Assembly (NCBI GenBank): GCA_016191115.1
Contig: JACPPG010000043.1
Span: forward strand, 1 to 64,000
Reading direction: 5' to 3'
Length of the DNA: 64,000 bases
Source of the DNA: Planctomycetia bacterium
GTDB taxonomy: Bacteria; Planctomycetota; Planctomycetia; Pirellulales; JACPPG01
The position numbers and the translations under genes are program-made. The notes beneath the pieces are model-generated. The model was not told the origin of the DNA, made no database searches, and worked only from the letters and a program-made list of their open reading frames with translations. Every line of letters begins with the position of its first letter. Within the stretch, counting starts at the first letter, position 1. Below, in pieces: positions 44,203-54,489 of this stretch.

Positions 44203-47200
44203 ATGGATCACGGATGCGTGGGGCGCCGGGTGACGGTGGCGTATTGGGCCCGCGCGGCGTGCTTGACGACCCTGTTCGCCGTCGCCTTGCCGGCGGTGGG
44301 CGAGGAGCCCAAGCCGGCCGCCCCGCCGGCCGAGGCACCAGGACAGGCGCCCGCCAAAGAAGCTCCCAAGCCGCGGCCGCTGCCGGCCCAGATTCAGATT
44401 CGCGGGGCGGCCCTGCCCGCCGTTCTCCGCCGGGCCGGAAACCGGACCGGTGAGGGGGACGTCGACCCCGTGTTCTTCCCGGCCGATCGCGCCACGATGC
44501 AACGGTTGTCGAAGGCCCAGGAGCTGCTCGAACAGAAGCGCTACGGCGAGGCCGTTCGCCTGTTGGGGGACATCCTGGAAGGGCCCGAGGACTTTTTCTT
44601 TCAGCCCAACCGGGAAGAGCCCATCCATCGTAGCCTCAAGGCCGAGGCCCAGCGGCTGATCGGTGGACTTCCGACCGAGGGACGCGCCAGCTACGAGTTG
44701 CAGTACGGCGCCACGGCGCAGCAGAAGCTGGACGAGGCCGTGGCCGCCGGTGACGCGGCGGCGCTCGCCGAGGTCTCGCGGCGCTTCTTCCATACCAAGG
44801 CCGGTTACGAAGCGACGAACCTGTTGGCCGGCCACCAGTTGGATCATGGCCATCCGCTGGCCGCGGCGCTCTCGTACGCGCGGTTGCAGGGCACGCCCGC
44901 CGCCGAGGCGCTCGAGCCGACACTGTCGGTTCGCACGGCGATTTGCTGGGCCCGCGCCGGGCTGAATGACAAGGCGACCGAAGCGCTCGCGCGAGTTCCG
45001 CAGGCGGCGCGGCAGGCCAAGATCAAGCTCGCCGGGCAGCCGGCGCATCTGCCGGCGCGCGATGAGGATGCCCGTGCCTGGCTGGCAAAGCTGGTCGGCG
45101 CTCCGCAGCGATCGCTTGCCGCGGGAAGCAACCAATGGGCGATGTATCGCGGCAGCGCCAGTCGCAACACGGTCAGTTCCGGCAGCAGCCCGCTCTTGAG
45201 CCAGCGGTGGGCGGTGCCCACGTCCGACGAAAATGGGGCGATCAAGGGCGTGATCGAGCAACTCCGCCGCTCGGCCCTGGATCAGGGCAACAGCATCCTG
45301 CCGACCTTGCACCCCCTGGCGGTGAATGACTACGTCTTCATGCGGTCGCTGGGCGGATTAGTGGCCATCCATTTCACGACCGGGAAGCGCGTGTGGCGCG
45401 GACCGGTGGACGAATCGGTGCGGCAGCTTCTTGAGCCCGACGCGCAATTCGGCATGGTGAGCCGCCCGACGGTGATCAACGGCAACCGCGTGAACCCGCG
45501 CTCGGCGCTTTCCGCCATACCCGCCTGGCTCACGCAGCGCATCTGGGACGATGCCACATACGGCACGCTCTCCAGCGACGGCGAGCGGGTGTTTTGCGTC
45601 GAGGACCTCGACGTGGGCTTTGGCGTGCTCGATCAACGCCAGGTAGTGTTGGCCAACGGCCGCCGGCAGCCCCAGGCGCCCGGTCCGCGCGCCTACAATC
45701 GTCTGGCCGCTTACGACATCGCCACCGAAGGAAAACTGAAGTGGGAGGCGGGCGGCCCGCCCGGCGAAAGCCAGACCGAGCTGTCCGGCGCGTTCTTCCT
45801 CGGCCCGCCCCTGCCGTTGGCCGGATGGATCTACGCGCTTGTCGAGGTCAAGGGCGAGATTCGGCTGGTCGCGCTCGACGGCCCGTCGGGCAAGCTCGAA
45901 TGGTCGCAGCAACTGGCCGTCCTGGAAACCAACATCAGCAACGACCCGCTCCGCCGCACGGCCGGCGTTTCGCCTTCGTATTCCGACGGCGTGCTCGTCT
46001 GTCCCACGTCGGCCGGCGCCGTCGTGGCCCTCGATCTCACTACGCGGTCACTGTTGTGGGGCTATCAGTATGCCCGCAACGACTCTCCCCAAGCGCCGGA
46101 GATGGTCTTCCGCGGCCGCGGCATCGTGGGAGGGGCGATCGTTCAGAACAACACGCCCGGCGGCGCGATCGCCGGCAACCGCTGGGCCGACGCCAGCGTG
46201 ACGATCGCCGAGGGGCGCGTGCTGCTGACTCCGCCCGAGTCCAATCAGATCCATTGCCTGGATCTTCTCGACGGAAAGCTGTCCTGGCAGAAGCCGCGCG
46301 AGGACGGCCTGTACCTCGGTTGTGTGGCCGGCAATAAGGTGGTGGTCGTGGGTCGCAACAGCGTCCGGGCGCTGCGGCTGGCGGACGGCGACCCGGCCTG
46401 GCCGGAGCCCTTGGCGCTGCCGGCGGGCAGCGCCCCCAGCGGCCGGGGATTCTTTAACGGCCAGCGGTATCATTTACCGCTCGCCACGGCCGAGGTGGCC
46501 GCGATCGACGTCGCGACGGGCCGGATCGTCGCCCGCAGCAAGTCGCGCACCGGCTCGATTCCCGGCAATCTGATCTGCTACCGCGGGGCCGTGATTTCCC
46601 AAGGCGTGGAGCTGATCGAGCGGTTCGATCAGCGCGACGACCTTTGGCAGCAGATTGCCGATAAGATCGCCGCGTCCCCTGACGATGCGGCCGCGCTAGC
46701 CCGCCGTGGCGAATTGCTGTTGGACGAAGGCAATCACGGCGAGGCGATCGAGAATCTGGAGCGGTCGTTCAAGCTCGATCCCGATCCGCGCACCCGCGAG
46801 CTGCTGGTCGACGCGCTTCTGGAAGGTTTGCGGACCGACTTCGCGGCACACCGCGCGCGGCTCGATGAGATCGAGCGGTTGATCGATCAGCCGGCGCAGC
46901 AGGGCGCGTTCCTTCGCCTTCTGGCGGCCGGACTGCAGAATGCCGGCGAGGTGTACCCCGCCTTCCAGGCCTACATGCGCATTGCCGGCCTCGACGCCGA
47001 CGGCGCGGCGCTCGAGCGGGTCGACAACGCGCTCGCGGTCCGCCGCGACCGCTGGGTCCAAGCGCGGTTGAAGGGGCTCATCGAGGCCGCCAGTCCCGAC
47101 GAGAGGGCGGAGATGGAGAAAGCGATTCAATCGCGGTTTGACGCAGCCGATCGTGCGGCCGGCGCAGCGGAACTGCGGAAGTTTCTGGCGTTTTTCGGCA

Positions 47201-49047
47201 CCTTGCCGGTGGCCGAAGTGGCCCGCGAGCATCTCGCCGATCGGCTCATCGAGGAACGATCCCTTCTGGAAGCCGAGCAGTTGGCGCGACGGCTCGAGCA
47301 ATCCGCCGACCCGCGCCGCGCCGGCGCGGCCACCGCGCGCCTGGCAGGCATCCTCGAAACCGCCGGCCGGCACGAGGAAGCCGCCGACTACTACCGCCGG
47401 CTCGGCGATCGCTTCGGCGACGTCGTATGCGCCCGCGGCATGACGGGGAAGGAGATCGTTGCCGCGCTACCCGAAAAGTCGGACGTCCGCCGCTTGATGG
47501 CGCCGCCGGAGTCGTGGCCGGTGGGCGCAGTCACGCGCGACGACGCCAAGGCCCAGCCCGGCGCCATGAACCGCAACTTCGCCATCACGATGGTCGGGCC
47601 AAGGTCCCCCTTCTACGACTACATGACCGTCAGCCTCGACCATCAGCAGCAGGCCCTGGTGGGGGACGACGGCTTTGGGCGGGAGCGATGGCGGGTGCCG
47701 CTGCGCGACCCCGCGCAGAACAACAACGTGCTTAACATTAATCCGCAGATGAACCACGCCCGTTGTAGCGGTCACCTGCTGCTCGTGTCGTTGGGCTATC
47801 ACATGGTGGCGGTCGACTCGCTGGGCGGTCCCGGAGGCGAGGGCGCGAAAATCCTCTGGCGGCAGGACCTCTTCGACAATGTCCCTGGCGGGACCAATAT
47901 CGGTTTCGGCGCCCAAGTGATTCAGGTGCCGTGGGCCGTGCCGCGACTGGTGGCCGCCGATCCGACGGGTAGGGCGCTAGGCAACATCGGCCCGATTCAT
48001 CCGGAGCTGGCGTGCTACCAGCGGCTGCGCAACGTGGTGGCCGTCCGCCCGTTGACGGGCGAGACGTTGTGGACGCGCTCCGACGTCGAGCCGGGCAGCG
48101 ATCTGTTTGGCGATGAGGACATGATCTTTGTCGTGGCCCCCGGAGGCGAAGAGGCGCTCGTGCTGCGGGCCCTGGACGGCTTTGAGCTGGGCCGGCGAAA
48201 AGTCCCGCCCCTGGGGCAACGTATGGCGGCGCTCGGGCGGCGCGTCGTGAGCTGGTCGATGGAGAACGGCAAAGCCATTGTTCGACTCACGGATGCGTGG
48301 GACCAGAAACCGATTTGGGAGCGGCAATTCGACTCGACCGCCAAGGCCTGGACCGTCGACGACCAGGCGGTGGGCGTGCTAGCGCCCGACGGACATTTCG
48401 TGCTCCTGTCGTTTACCGACGGCCAGCCCATTATCGACGAGCAGGTGGCCGCCGAGCCGCAACTGAACGAAGTCTACGTCATGCGTTGCCCCGACCACTA
48501 CGTGCTCGTGGCCAACCGGCCGTTCCAGAATCGCAACGGCGTCACGCATCAACCCGTCCCCGGCAGCAGCGGCAATCCGCTGGTCAACGGCAACGTGCAC
48601 ATCTTCGACGCGCACACGGGCAAGAAGATCGCCACCACGTTCGTCGAGCGGCGTGGTCTGCTCTTGAGCCAGCCGGCGGCGCTGCCGGTGCTTACCTTCG
48701 CCACGCAGATTTACAACCAGAAGAGCACCCGCATGGGCAACGTCGAAACGGACGTCATGTTCCTCGATAAGCGGACCGGCCGAACGGTTCACGAGGAAAA
48801 GCTCACCAATCCGATCGTGGCCGTGGACCTGGCGGGGGATCCGGCGCGCAACCAGATCGTGCTCAAGACGCAGGGCGCGGGCATTCGGTTGACGTTCACC
48901 GGCAAGCCAGTAAAGCCCCCGAAGGACGAGGAGGCGGCCGAGTCCGATGCGGTAAAGGGGGGCAAGGCAGTCTTGCGCGGCTTGCAGAATTGGATCCAAA
49001 GCGGCGGCGGCTTGGGAAAACCCGCGGAGAAACAGCCGAACAAATAG
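44203..49047 (+). CDS. Very large exported PQQ-binding-like beta-propeller protein
   Basis: An exported 1614-residue protein. Signal peptide: WARAACLTTLFAVALPAVGEE. After a Pro/Ala-rich linker and helical repeats at about 75-290, the central and C-terminal parts carry two propeller-like regions (about 300-810 and 1120-1580) of PQQ or BamB-type beta blades, such as DGKLSWQKP, GDPAWPEPLALP and TGKRVWRGPVDE, each with a Trp at the strand end. Between them, residues about 830-1090 hold TPR-like helical repeats (ALARRGELLLDEGNHGEAIE). BamB-type proteins bind partners in envelope assembly; PQQ enzymes use the cofactor, and the residues needed to bind it are not obvious. The function is unknown. It heads a plus-strand run of envelope genes. 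Confidence 0.8.
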   Translation: MDHGCVGRRVTVAYWARAACLTTLFAVALPAVGEEPKPAAPPAEAPGQAPAKEAPKPRPLPAQIQIRGAALPAVLRRAGNRTGEGDVDPVFFPADRATMQRLSKAQELLEQKRYGEAVRLLGDILEGPEDFFFQPNREEPIHRSLKAEAQRLIGGLPTEGRASYELQYGATAQQKLDEAVAAGDAAALAEVSRRFFHTKAGYEATNLLAGHQLDHGHPLAAALSYARLQGTPAAEALEPTLSVRTAICWARAGLNDKATEALARVPQAARQAKIKLAGQPAHLPARDEDARAWLAKLVGAPQRSLAAGSNQWAMYRGSASRNTVSSGSSPLLSQRWAVPTSDENGAIKGVIEQLRRSALDQGNSILPTLHPLAVNDYVFMRSLGGLVAIHFTTGKRVWRGPVDESVRQLLEPDAQFGMVSRPTVINGNRVNPRSALSAIPAWLTQRIWDDATYGTLSSDGERVFCVEDLDVGFGVLDQRQVVLANGRRQPQAPGPRAYNRLAAYDIATEGKLKWEAGGPPGESQTELSGAFFLGPPLPLAGWIYALVEVKGEIRLVALDGPSGKLEWSQQLAVLETNISNDPLRRTAGVSPSYSDGVLVCPTSAGAVVALDLTTRSLLWGYQYARNDSPQAPEMVFRGRGIVGGAIVQNNTPGGAIAGNRWADASVTIAEGRVLLTPPESNQIHCLDLLDGKLSWQKPREDGLYLGCVAGNKVVVVGRNSVRALRLADGDPAWPEPLALPAGSAPSGRGFFNGQRYHLPLATAEVAAIDVATGRIVARSKSRTGSIPGNLICYRGAVISQGVELIERFDQRDDLWQQIADKIAASPDDAAALARRGELLLDEGNHGEAIENLERSFKLDPDPRTRELLVDALLEGLRTDFAAHRARLDEIERLIDQPAQQGAFLRLLAAGLQNAGEVYPAFQAYMRIAGLDADGAALERVDNALAVRRDRWVQARLKGLIEAASPDERAEMEKAIQSRFDAADRAAGAAELRKFLAFFGTLPVAEVAREHLADRLIEERSLLEAEQLARRLEQSADPRRAGAATARLAGILETAGRHEEAADYYRRLGDRFGDVVCARGMTGKEIVAALPEKSDVRRLMAPPESWPVGAVTRDDAKAQPGAMNRNFAITMVGPRSPFYDYMTVSLDHQQQALVGDDGFGRERWRVPLRDPAQNNNVLNINPQMNHARCSGHLLLVSLGYHMVAVDSLGGPGGEGAKILWRQDLFDNVPGGTNIGFGAQVIQVPWAVPRLVAADPTGRALGNIGPIHPELACYQRLRNVVAVRPLTGETLWTRSDVEPGSDLFGDEDMIFVVAPGGEEALVLRALDGFELGRRKVPPLGQRMAALGRRVVSWSMENGKAIVRLTDAWDQKPIWERQFDSTAKAWTVDDQAVGVLAPDGHFVLLSFTDGQPIIDEQVAAEPQLNEVYVMRCPDHYVLVANRPFQNRNGVTHQPVPGSSGNPLVNGNVHIFDAHTGKKIATTFVERRGLLLSQPAALPVLTFATQIYNQKSTRMGNVETDVMFLDKRTGRTVHEEKLTNPIVAVDLAGDPARNQIVLKTQGAGIRLTFTGKPVKPPKDEEAAESDAVKGGKAVLRGLQNWIQSGGGLGKPAEKQPNK

Positions 49048-49115
49048 CGTTTAGCCCCGGCGGCCACGCCGGGGTTGTGAGCGAACGAAGTGTCCGTGAG
49101 TCAGGGGAGCCAGCC

Positions 49116-50162
49116 ATGAAGCGGCAACAGCATTTGATCGCCTGTGCGGTCGCGGCGCTGTCGTTGGCGCTGCCGGCGCGATGGCAGCGTTCGGTCCACG
49201 CCGCGGCCAAGACGCACGACCCGAAGGTCCACGCCGCGGTCAAGCGCGGACTGGATTGGATCGCCAACTCGCAATCGCGCCTCGGGCACTGGGCCGCCAA
49301 CGACGGTCGCTATCCCACGGCCATGACCGCGCTAGCCGGCGTGGCGCTATTGTCCGAGGGATCGACCACGACCCAGGGGAAGTACGCGCCCAACATCCGC
49401 CGCGCCGTCGACTACCTCGTCAGTCGTAGCCGGCCCAACGGCTTGATCGGCGACCCGGTCCGCGACGACCGTTACACCTACGGTCACGGCTATTCGATGC
49501 TCTTTCTGTCGCAGGTGCTGGGCGAGGAAGAAGACCTCGACCGCCGCGAAACATTGATCCAGGTGTTGACCAAGGCCGTGCAATTCACCGGCGAGGCCCA
49601 GACCGACGCCGGCGGTTGGGGCTACGTCAGCGCCAAGGACGGCCACGGCTTCGACGAAGGCTCCACCACGATCACCCAAGTGCAGGGGCTGCGCGGGTGC
49701 CGGAATGCCGGCATTCCCGTTCCCAAAGAGATTATCGACAAGGCCATCAAATACATCCGCGGCTGCACCCTGCCGGATGGGGCCGTGCAGTACAGTTCCA
49801 AAGGTGGCGGCGGCCGGCCCGCCATCACCGCCGCGGCCATCGCCTGCCTGTTCAACGCCGGCGAGTACGACAGCGAATACGTCCCCAAGCTGCTGGAATA
49901 CTGCAACCGCAGCCTGTCGAACATCGGCAACGAAGGCTTCGGCCACTGGCACTACGCGCACTACTACTACGCCCAGGTGAAATACCGCGAGGGGGGCAAG
50001 ACCTGGCAGGAGTACCGCGACAAGGTCTACTCGCGCATTTTGTCCGAGGCGAGCCCGAACGGCGCGTGGAGCCAGGGCTATATCGGCACCATTTACACCA
50101 CCGCCATCAACCTCACGATCCTGCAACTGGAAGACGCCATGCTGCCCATTTACCAGCGCTAA
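49116..50162 (+). CDS. Prenyltransferase/squalene oxidase-like toroid protein
   Basis: Exported 348-residue protein. Signal peptide ([18 protein letters not shown]) followed by a helical toroid of the terpene cyclase/prenyltransferase repeat type: [36 protein letters not shown], a [20 protein letters not shown] block, [20 protein letters not shown] and [14 protein letters not shown]. The QxxDGxW-like repeats are present but the catalytic Asp-rich motif of cyclases is not. The fold resembles alpha-2-macroglobulin-type or prenyltransferase beta subunits, so a binding role is as likely as catalysis. GGGGAG lies before the ATG. It precedes the MoxR gene and may belong to the same transcript, with a repeat between. 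Confidence 0.78.
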   Translation: MKRQQHLIACAVAALSLALPARWQRSVHAAAKTHDPKVHAAVKRGLDWIANSQSRLGHWAANDGRYPTAMTALAGVALLSEGSTTTQGKYAPNIRRAVDYLVSRSRPNGLIGDPVRDDRYTYGHGYSMLFLSQVLGEEEDLDRRETLIQVLTKAVQFTGEAQTDAGGWGYVSAKDGHGFDEGSTTITQVQGLRGCRNAGIPVPKEIIDKAIKYIRGCTLPDGAVQYSSKGGGGRPAITAAAIACLFNAGEYDSEYVPKLLEYCNRSLSNIGNEGFGHWHYAHYYYAQVKYREGGKTWQEYRDKVYSRILSEASPNGAWSQGYIGTIYTTAINLTILQLEDAMLPIYQR

Positions 50163-50170
50163 AAGAGAAC

Positions 50171-50242
50171 GGGAGGGCGAGGCTCCCGCCGAGCCGGTGC
50201 CGTTGGGCGCGAAGCCGGCTCGGCGGGAGCCTCGCCCTCCCG
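50171..50242. repeat. Palindromic intergenic repeat, family P1, copy 2
   Basis: Arms GGGAGGGCGAGGCTCCCGCC and GGCGGGAGCCTCGCCCTCCC are perfect complements around a central GAGCCGGTGCC... loop. It is the second copy of the palindrome at 2107-2180. Here it lies between the toroid and MoxR genes. It could be an attenuator or mRNA-stabilising hairpin, or a REP-type sequence. Confidence 0.92.
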
Positions 50243-50296
50243 AAAAAAAGGCTCGCCCTTCCCGAAGACATTACGAACTCCTCGAAGGAACACCAG

Positions 50297-51352
50297 ATGA
50301 CCGCACCCGAGATCGCCGTGAACGAGTCGGCCGCCATCCGCCAGTTGGGCGAAGCCCGCGAGAAAATCATTTCTCAGTTGTCCGAAGTCATCGTCGGGCA
50401 ACGGCACGTCATCGAGGAGCTGTTGATCTCGCTCTTCAGCCGCGGCCACTGCCTCTTGGAGGGCGTGCCCGGACTTGCGAAGACATTGATGATCAGCACG
50501 CTCAGCCGCACGCTCAATCTTTCCTTTTCCCGCATTCAGTTCACGCCCGACTTGATGCCGGCCGACATCACGGGCACGGAGATCCTGGAAGAGAACCGGT
50601 CGACCGGCGCGCGCGAGTTCCGTTTTCTGGAAGGGCCTCTGTTCGGCAACGTGATCCTGGCCGACGAGATCAACCGCACGCCCCCCAAGACGCAGGCGGC
50701 GCTCCTGGAGGCGATGCAGGAGCGGCAGATCACGGCCGGCCGGGTGCGGCACCGGTTGCCCGACCCGTTCTTCGTGTTGGCCACGCAGAATCCGATCGAG
50801 CAGGAGGGAACGTATCCACTGCCCGAGGCGCAGCAGGACCGGTTCATGTTCAAGGTGTTCGTGAAGTACCCGTCGTTCGACGAGGAGTTTGAGGTGGCCC
50901 GCCGCACGACGACGACCATCGTGGACCACGTGGTTCCGGTGCTGTCGGCGGAGGAGATTCTGGGGTTGCAGCGATTGGTTCGCGAGGTGCCGGTCTCGGA
51001 CCACGTGATCCGCTACGCGTTGTCGCTGGTGCGGCAGACGCGCGTCGGCGAGCCGGGGGCTCCTGAGTTCGTGCAGGACCAGTTGAACTGGGGCGCCGGA
51101 CCGCGGGCCGTGCAGTTCTTGATCCTCGGCGGCAAGTCGCGGGCCCTCTTGCACGGCCGCACGCACGTCACCACCGACGACATCCGGGCGCTGGCCAAGC
51201 CGGTTTTCCGCCACCGCCTGGTCGTCAATTTCGCCGCCGAAAGCGAAGGCGTCACCACCGACGACATCGTCGATCGACTGCTCGACGTCACACCCACCAA
51301 GGAAGACGAACTCACCAATGACGTCCGATTCCAAAAGATTTTTGCATCCTGA
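50297..51352 (+). CDS. MoxR-family AAA+ ATPase
   Basis: Cytosolic ATPase of 351 residues, proposed chaperone for von Willebrand factor A proteins. Walker A GVPGLAKT (56-63), Walker [10 protein letters not shown] with the DE at 123-124, sensor 1 region [20 protein letters not shown] (170-189), and arginine finger and sensor 2 in the C-terminal part. The family usually acts with DUF58 and VWA genes, and all three types follow here, which is a strong context argument. Its stop overlaps the DUF58 start by 35 bases. Specific clients are inferred, not known. Confidence 0.93.
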   Translation: MTAPEIAVNESAAIRQLGEAREKIISQLSEVIVGQRHVIEELLISLFSRGHCLLEGVPGLAKTLMISTLSRTLNLSFSRIQFTPDLMPADITGTEILEENRSTGAREFRFLEGPLFGNVILADEINRTPPKTQAALLEAMQERQITAGRVRHRLPDPFFVLATQNPIEQEGTYPLPEAQQDRFMFKVFVKYPSFDEEFEVARRTTTTIVDHVVPVLSAEEILGLQRLVREVPVSDHVIRYALSLVRQTRVGEPGAPEFVQDQLNWGAGPRAVQFLILGGKSRALLHGRTHVTTDDIRALAKPVFRHRLVVNFAAESEGVTTDDIVDRLLDVTPTKEDELTNDVRFQKIFAS

Positions 51353-52223
51353 GGCGGTGCAGCGGATCGCGCACCTGGAAGTGCGGGCTCGTCACATCGT
51401 CGAAGGGTTCCTGTCCGGTATTCACCGCAGCCCCTACTTCGGCCAGTCGATCGAGTTCCTCCAGCACCGCGAATACACCCACGGTGACGATCTGCGCCAC
51501 ATCGACTGGAAGGTGTGGGCCAAGCACGACCGGTACTACGTCAAGCAGTACGAGGAGGACACCAACCTCCGCTGCACGCTGTTGGTCGACGTGTCGGGGA
51601 GCATGCGGTACGGCTCGGGCCCGCTGTCGAAATATGACTACGGCTGCACGATCGCGGCCAGCCTGGCCTACCTGCTCCTGCGGCAGCAGGACTCGGTCGG
51701 CTGCGTGTCGTTCGACGACGCCGTGCGCGTGACCGTGCCGCCGCGCACCAAGCGCAACCACCTGCAATCGGTAATTGCCGCGCTCGACGTCAGCAAGCCG
51801 CACGAAAAGACCGACCTTTACCGCATCCTCCGCACCGTCGCCGAGGAGTATCCACGCCGCGGCATGGTCGTGCTGGTGTCCGACCTGCTGGCCGAACGCG
51901 ACGGCCTGTTCCGCGGACTAAGGCTCTTAAAGCAGCGCGGCCACGACGTGCTTGTGTTCCACGTCATGGACGACGACGAATTGGATTTCGAGTTCTCGGG
52001 GTCGACGCGCTTCGAAGGACTTGAACTCTCGGAGCACTTGAGCTGCAACCCGCGGGCGCTACGGGACGGATACCTCGAGGCTCTGCACGCGTACCTGGAT
52101 GAAGTGCGCCGGGGTTGCGCGCAGAACGTCGTCGACTATGCACTGGTGCGCACCAGCCAGCCCCTGGACGTGGCGCTGGCGACGTACCTGAGCAGCCGTT
52201 TGGGGATGCACCACCGGAATTGA
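51318..52223 (+). CDS. DUF58 protein (VWA-fold)
   Basis: Soluble 301-residue protein. The DUF58 domain ([40 protein letters not shown]) leads into a metal-binding MIDAS motif DVSGSM at 91-96 and the VWA fold, with a Thr in KTDLYRIL and MVVLVSDLL as further MIDAS strands. It is the usual partner of MoxR ATPases. The ATG at 51318 is inside the end of the MoxR gene, so the two are translationally coupled. An alternative start inside the frame would break the domain. Confidence 0.9.
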   Translation: MTSDSKRFLHPEAVQRIAHLEVRARHIVEGFLSGIHRSPYFGQSIEFLQHREYTHGDDLRHIDWKVWAKHDRYYVKQYEEDTNLRCTLLVDVSGSMRYGSGPLSKYDYGCTIAASLAYLLLRQQDSVGCVSFDDAVRVTVPPRTKRNHLQSVIAALDVSKPHEKTDLYRILRTVAEEYPRRGMVVLVSDLLAERDGLFRGLRLLKQRGHDVLVFHVMDDDELDFEFSGSTRFEGLELSEHLSCNPRALRDGYLEALHAYLDEVRRGCAQNVVDYALVRTSQPLDVALATYLSSRLGMHHRN

Positions 52224-52284
52224 TGTTCCCCGCGCCGTCCTTGCAGCGCCGGGGTCGAAAAAACGCGATCTTGTTCGAAGCACC

Positions 52285-54489
52285 ATGAGCTCGTTCGTCA
52301 ATCCAACGCTGCTGTGGGGTCTGTTGATCCTGGCGGCGCCCATCTTGATCCACTTGATCAACTTGATGCGGCACCGGCGGATTCAATGGGCGGCGATGGA
52401 GTTCTTGCTGGCCAGCAAGAAGAAGAACAATACCTGGATCAAGCTCAAGGAGCTATTGCTGCTCTTGCTGCGGTTGGCCGCCGTGGCCGCGGTGGTGCTG
52501 ATCGTCGCCCAGCCGCTCTTGCAGAACCAACTTGGTCGGCTGTTCGGCGACACCAAGACCAATCACGTGGTGCTCTTGGACGACAGCTTCTCGATGTCGG
52601 ATCGCGCGGGCACTTCAAGCGTGTTCGACGAGGCCAAGAGCCTGATCGGCCGGCTCGGGGCGCAGGCCGCCAGGCAGACGACCCCGCAGACGTTCACGCT
52701 CTTGCGCTATAGCCGGGCCGGCGCCGGCACGACGGGCACGCAGTACGACATGCTCAAGGACCGCGTCGACGCTAACTTCGACCAGAAACTGGATGACACG
52801 CTGCGCAGGCTGGCACCCTCGCAGACGGCCGTGGGATTGTCCCCGGCGCTCGACGCCATGGCGCAATTCCTGTCGGAAGCCACGGGCGAGGAAACGATCG
52901 TGTACGTGGTCTCCGACTTCCGGGCCCGCGACTGGGAAGAGCCCGGCAACGTGGCCGAGGGGCTGGCGCAGATCAGCGAGCGCGCGGCGCAATTGCACCT
53001 GGTCAACTGCGCCGATGCGGCGCGGCCGAACCTGGCCGTCACGGCGCTCGCGCCGCGCGGAGGCACGCGGGCCGCGGGAGTGCCCGTCTCGATCGAGGTC
53101 ACCGTCCGCAATTTCGGCGGCACGCCGGTCGAGAACGTCGCCGTGCTACTATCGGAAGACGGCCGCGAGCGTCCCGCCGTTTCGATCGACCTGATCGGCG
53201 CGGGCAAAAGCGAAACCCGCCGGTTCGAGGTCTTTTTCGCCACCGCCGGCACGCACCAGGTGACGGCCCGCCTGCAAGGCGACGCCGTGGCCGCCGACAA
53301 CACGCGGTACTGTCTGGTCGAGCTGCCGGTAGCCGTGAGCGTGCTGGTGATCGACGGCGATCCCGATGCGCGCAACGCCCGCTTCCTGGCCACGGCGTTC
53401 CGGCCCGGTGGCAACGCGCGGACCGGCCTGGAGCCGCAGATCGAGCGGCCCGACTATTTGAACAAACACGCGCTCGACAAGTATCGCACGATCTACTTGA
53501 CCAACGTCGAACGACTCGACAATCCGGCGATCACCGCGCTTGAGAACTACGTCAAGGCGGGCGGGGGAGTCGTGTTCTTCATCGGCGAGCGGACCGCCGC
53601 CAGGTTCTACAACGAGAAGCTCTATCGCGACGGGCTCGGCCTGTTTCCCGTGCCGCTATTGCGCGAGACCCAGCTCTTGGTCGATCGCCTGGAGAAGGGG
53701 GCCGACATCGAGGCCGCGCCCGAGGGCCTGTTCAGCATTTTCGCGGGCGAGCGAAACAGTTTCCTGGCGGGCGTGACGGTCGAGAAGTACTTCTCCGTTC
53801 CCAAAAGCTGGTCGCCGCCGGCCGATTCCGGCACGCAGGTCCTGGCGCGGCTGCGGAACGGCGATCCGCTGGCCGTCGAGCGCAAATTCGACAAGGGGCA
53901 CGTGGTGGCCATCCTCACCACCGCCGCGCCGCTGTGGAACAACTGGGGCCGCAACCCCAGCTTCGTCGTGGCGCTACTGGAATTGCAGTCGCACCTGGTC
54001 GAAGCCGGCTCGCGCGACGAGTCGCGCCTGGTCGGCACCCCGCTGCGCATGGCGCTCGACGCGGCACGTTACCAGCCGCGCGTCCGCTGGTTGACCCCCG
54101 GGCTGGGCGAGGCGGGATCGACGACTGTCGATGCGCCGATCGGGCCCAACGGGCTGGACCTGTCTCTCGCCGAAACGGACGCAGCCGGCGTGTACGAATT
54201 GCAGCTTTCCACCACCGACAACCAGGTCGAGAGCCAGCGATTCGCCTTCAACGTCGCGCCGGATGAAGGGGATCTCGCTATCGTCGATCGCGACGAGTTG
54301 GCAGGCCGGCTGAAGAACGTTCGCTACGACTATCGTCAGGCCGCCGATTTCCACGCCACGAGCCACGATCTGGCTGGCTCGAATATCAGCGATTGGATTT
54401 TGTATCTGCTCGTCGGCATTCTCGTCGGCGAGCAGCTCCTGGCGTACTCGGCCAGCTACCATCCCAAGGCCAAGGGGGCACCAGCCTGA
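52285..54489 (+). CDS. BatA-type membrane protein with VWA domain
   Basis: A 734-residue membrane protein. The N-terminal BatA domain (NPTLLWGLLILAAPILIHLI, LMRHRRIQWAAMEFLLASKK, LLLLLRLAAVAAVVLIVA) holds two membrane helices. A VWA domain follows with DDSFSM at 99-104, then a long region of beta-sandwich and helical parts, and a C-terminal membrane helix ISDWILYLLVGILVGEQLLA. Its large middle part would be on the cell-envelope side. It resembles the BatA/BatB membrane proteins of Bacteroides. It overlaps the next gene by one base (TGATG). Confidence 0.85.
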   Translation: MSSFVNPTLLWGLLILAAPILIHLINLMRHRRIQWAAMEFLLASKKKNNTWIKLKELLLLLLRLAAVAAVVLIVAQPLLQNQLGRLFGDTKTNHVVLLDDSFSMSDRAGTSSVFDEAKSLIGRLGAQAARQTTPQTFTLLRYSRAGAGTTGTQYDMLKDRVDANFDQKLDDTLRRLAPSQTAVGLSPALDAMAQFLSEATGEETIVYVVSDFRARDWEEPGNVAEGLAQISERAAQLHLVNCADAARPNLAVTALAPRGGTRAAGVPVSIEVTVRNFGGTPVENVAVLLSEDGRERPAVSIDLIGAGKSETRRFEVFFATAGTHQVTARLQGDAVAADNTRYCLVELPVAVSVLVIDGDPDARNARFLATAFRPGGNARTGLEPQIERPDYLNKHALDKYRTIYLTNVERLDNPAITALENYVKAGGGVVFFIGERTAARFYNEKLYRDGLGLFPVPLLRETQLLVDRLEKGADIEAAPEGLFSIFAGERNSFLAGVTVEKYFSVPKSWSPPADSGTQVLARLRNGDPLAVERKFDKGHVVAILTTAAPLWNNWGRNPSFVVALLELQSHLVEAGSRDESRLVGTPLRMALDAARYQPRVRWLTPGLGEAGSTTVDAPIGPNGLDLSLAETDAAGVYELQLSTTDNQVESQRFAFNVAPDEGDLAIVDRDELAGRLKNVRYDYRQAADFHATSHDLAGSNISDWILYLLVGILVGEQLLAYSASYHPKAKGAPA

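Noticed and set aside
44047..45312. 421-codon frame antisense to the start of the PQQ gene
   Set aside because: High-GC shadow of the real gene, with Gly/Arg/Leu-biased composition and no domain.
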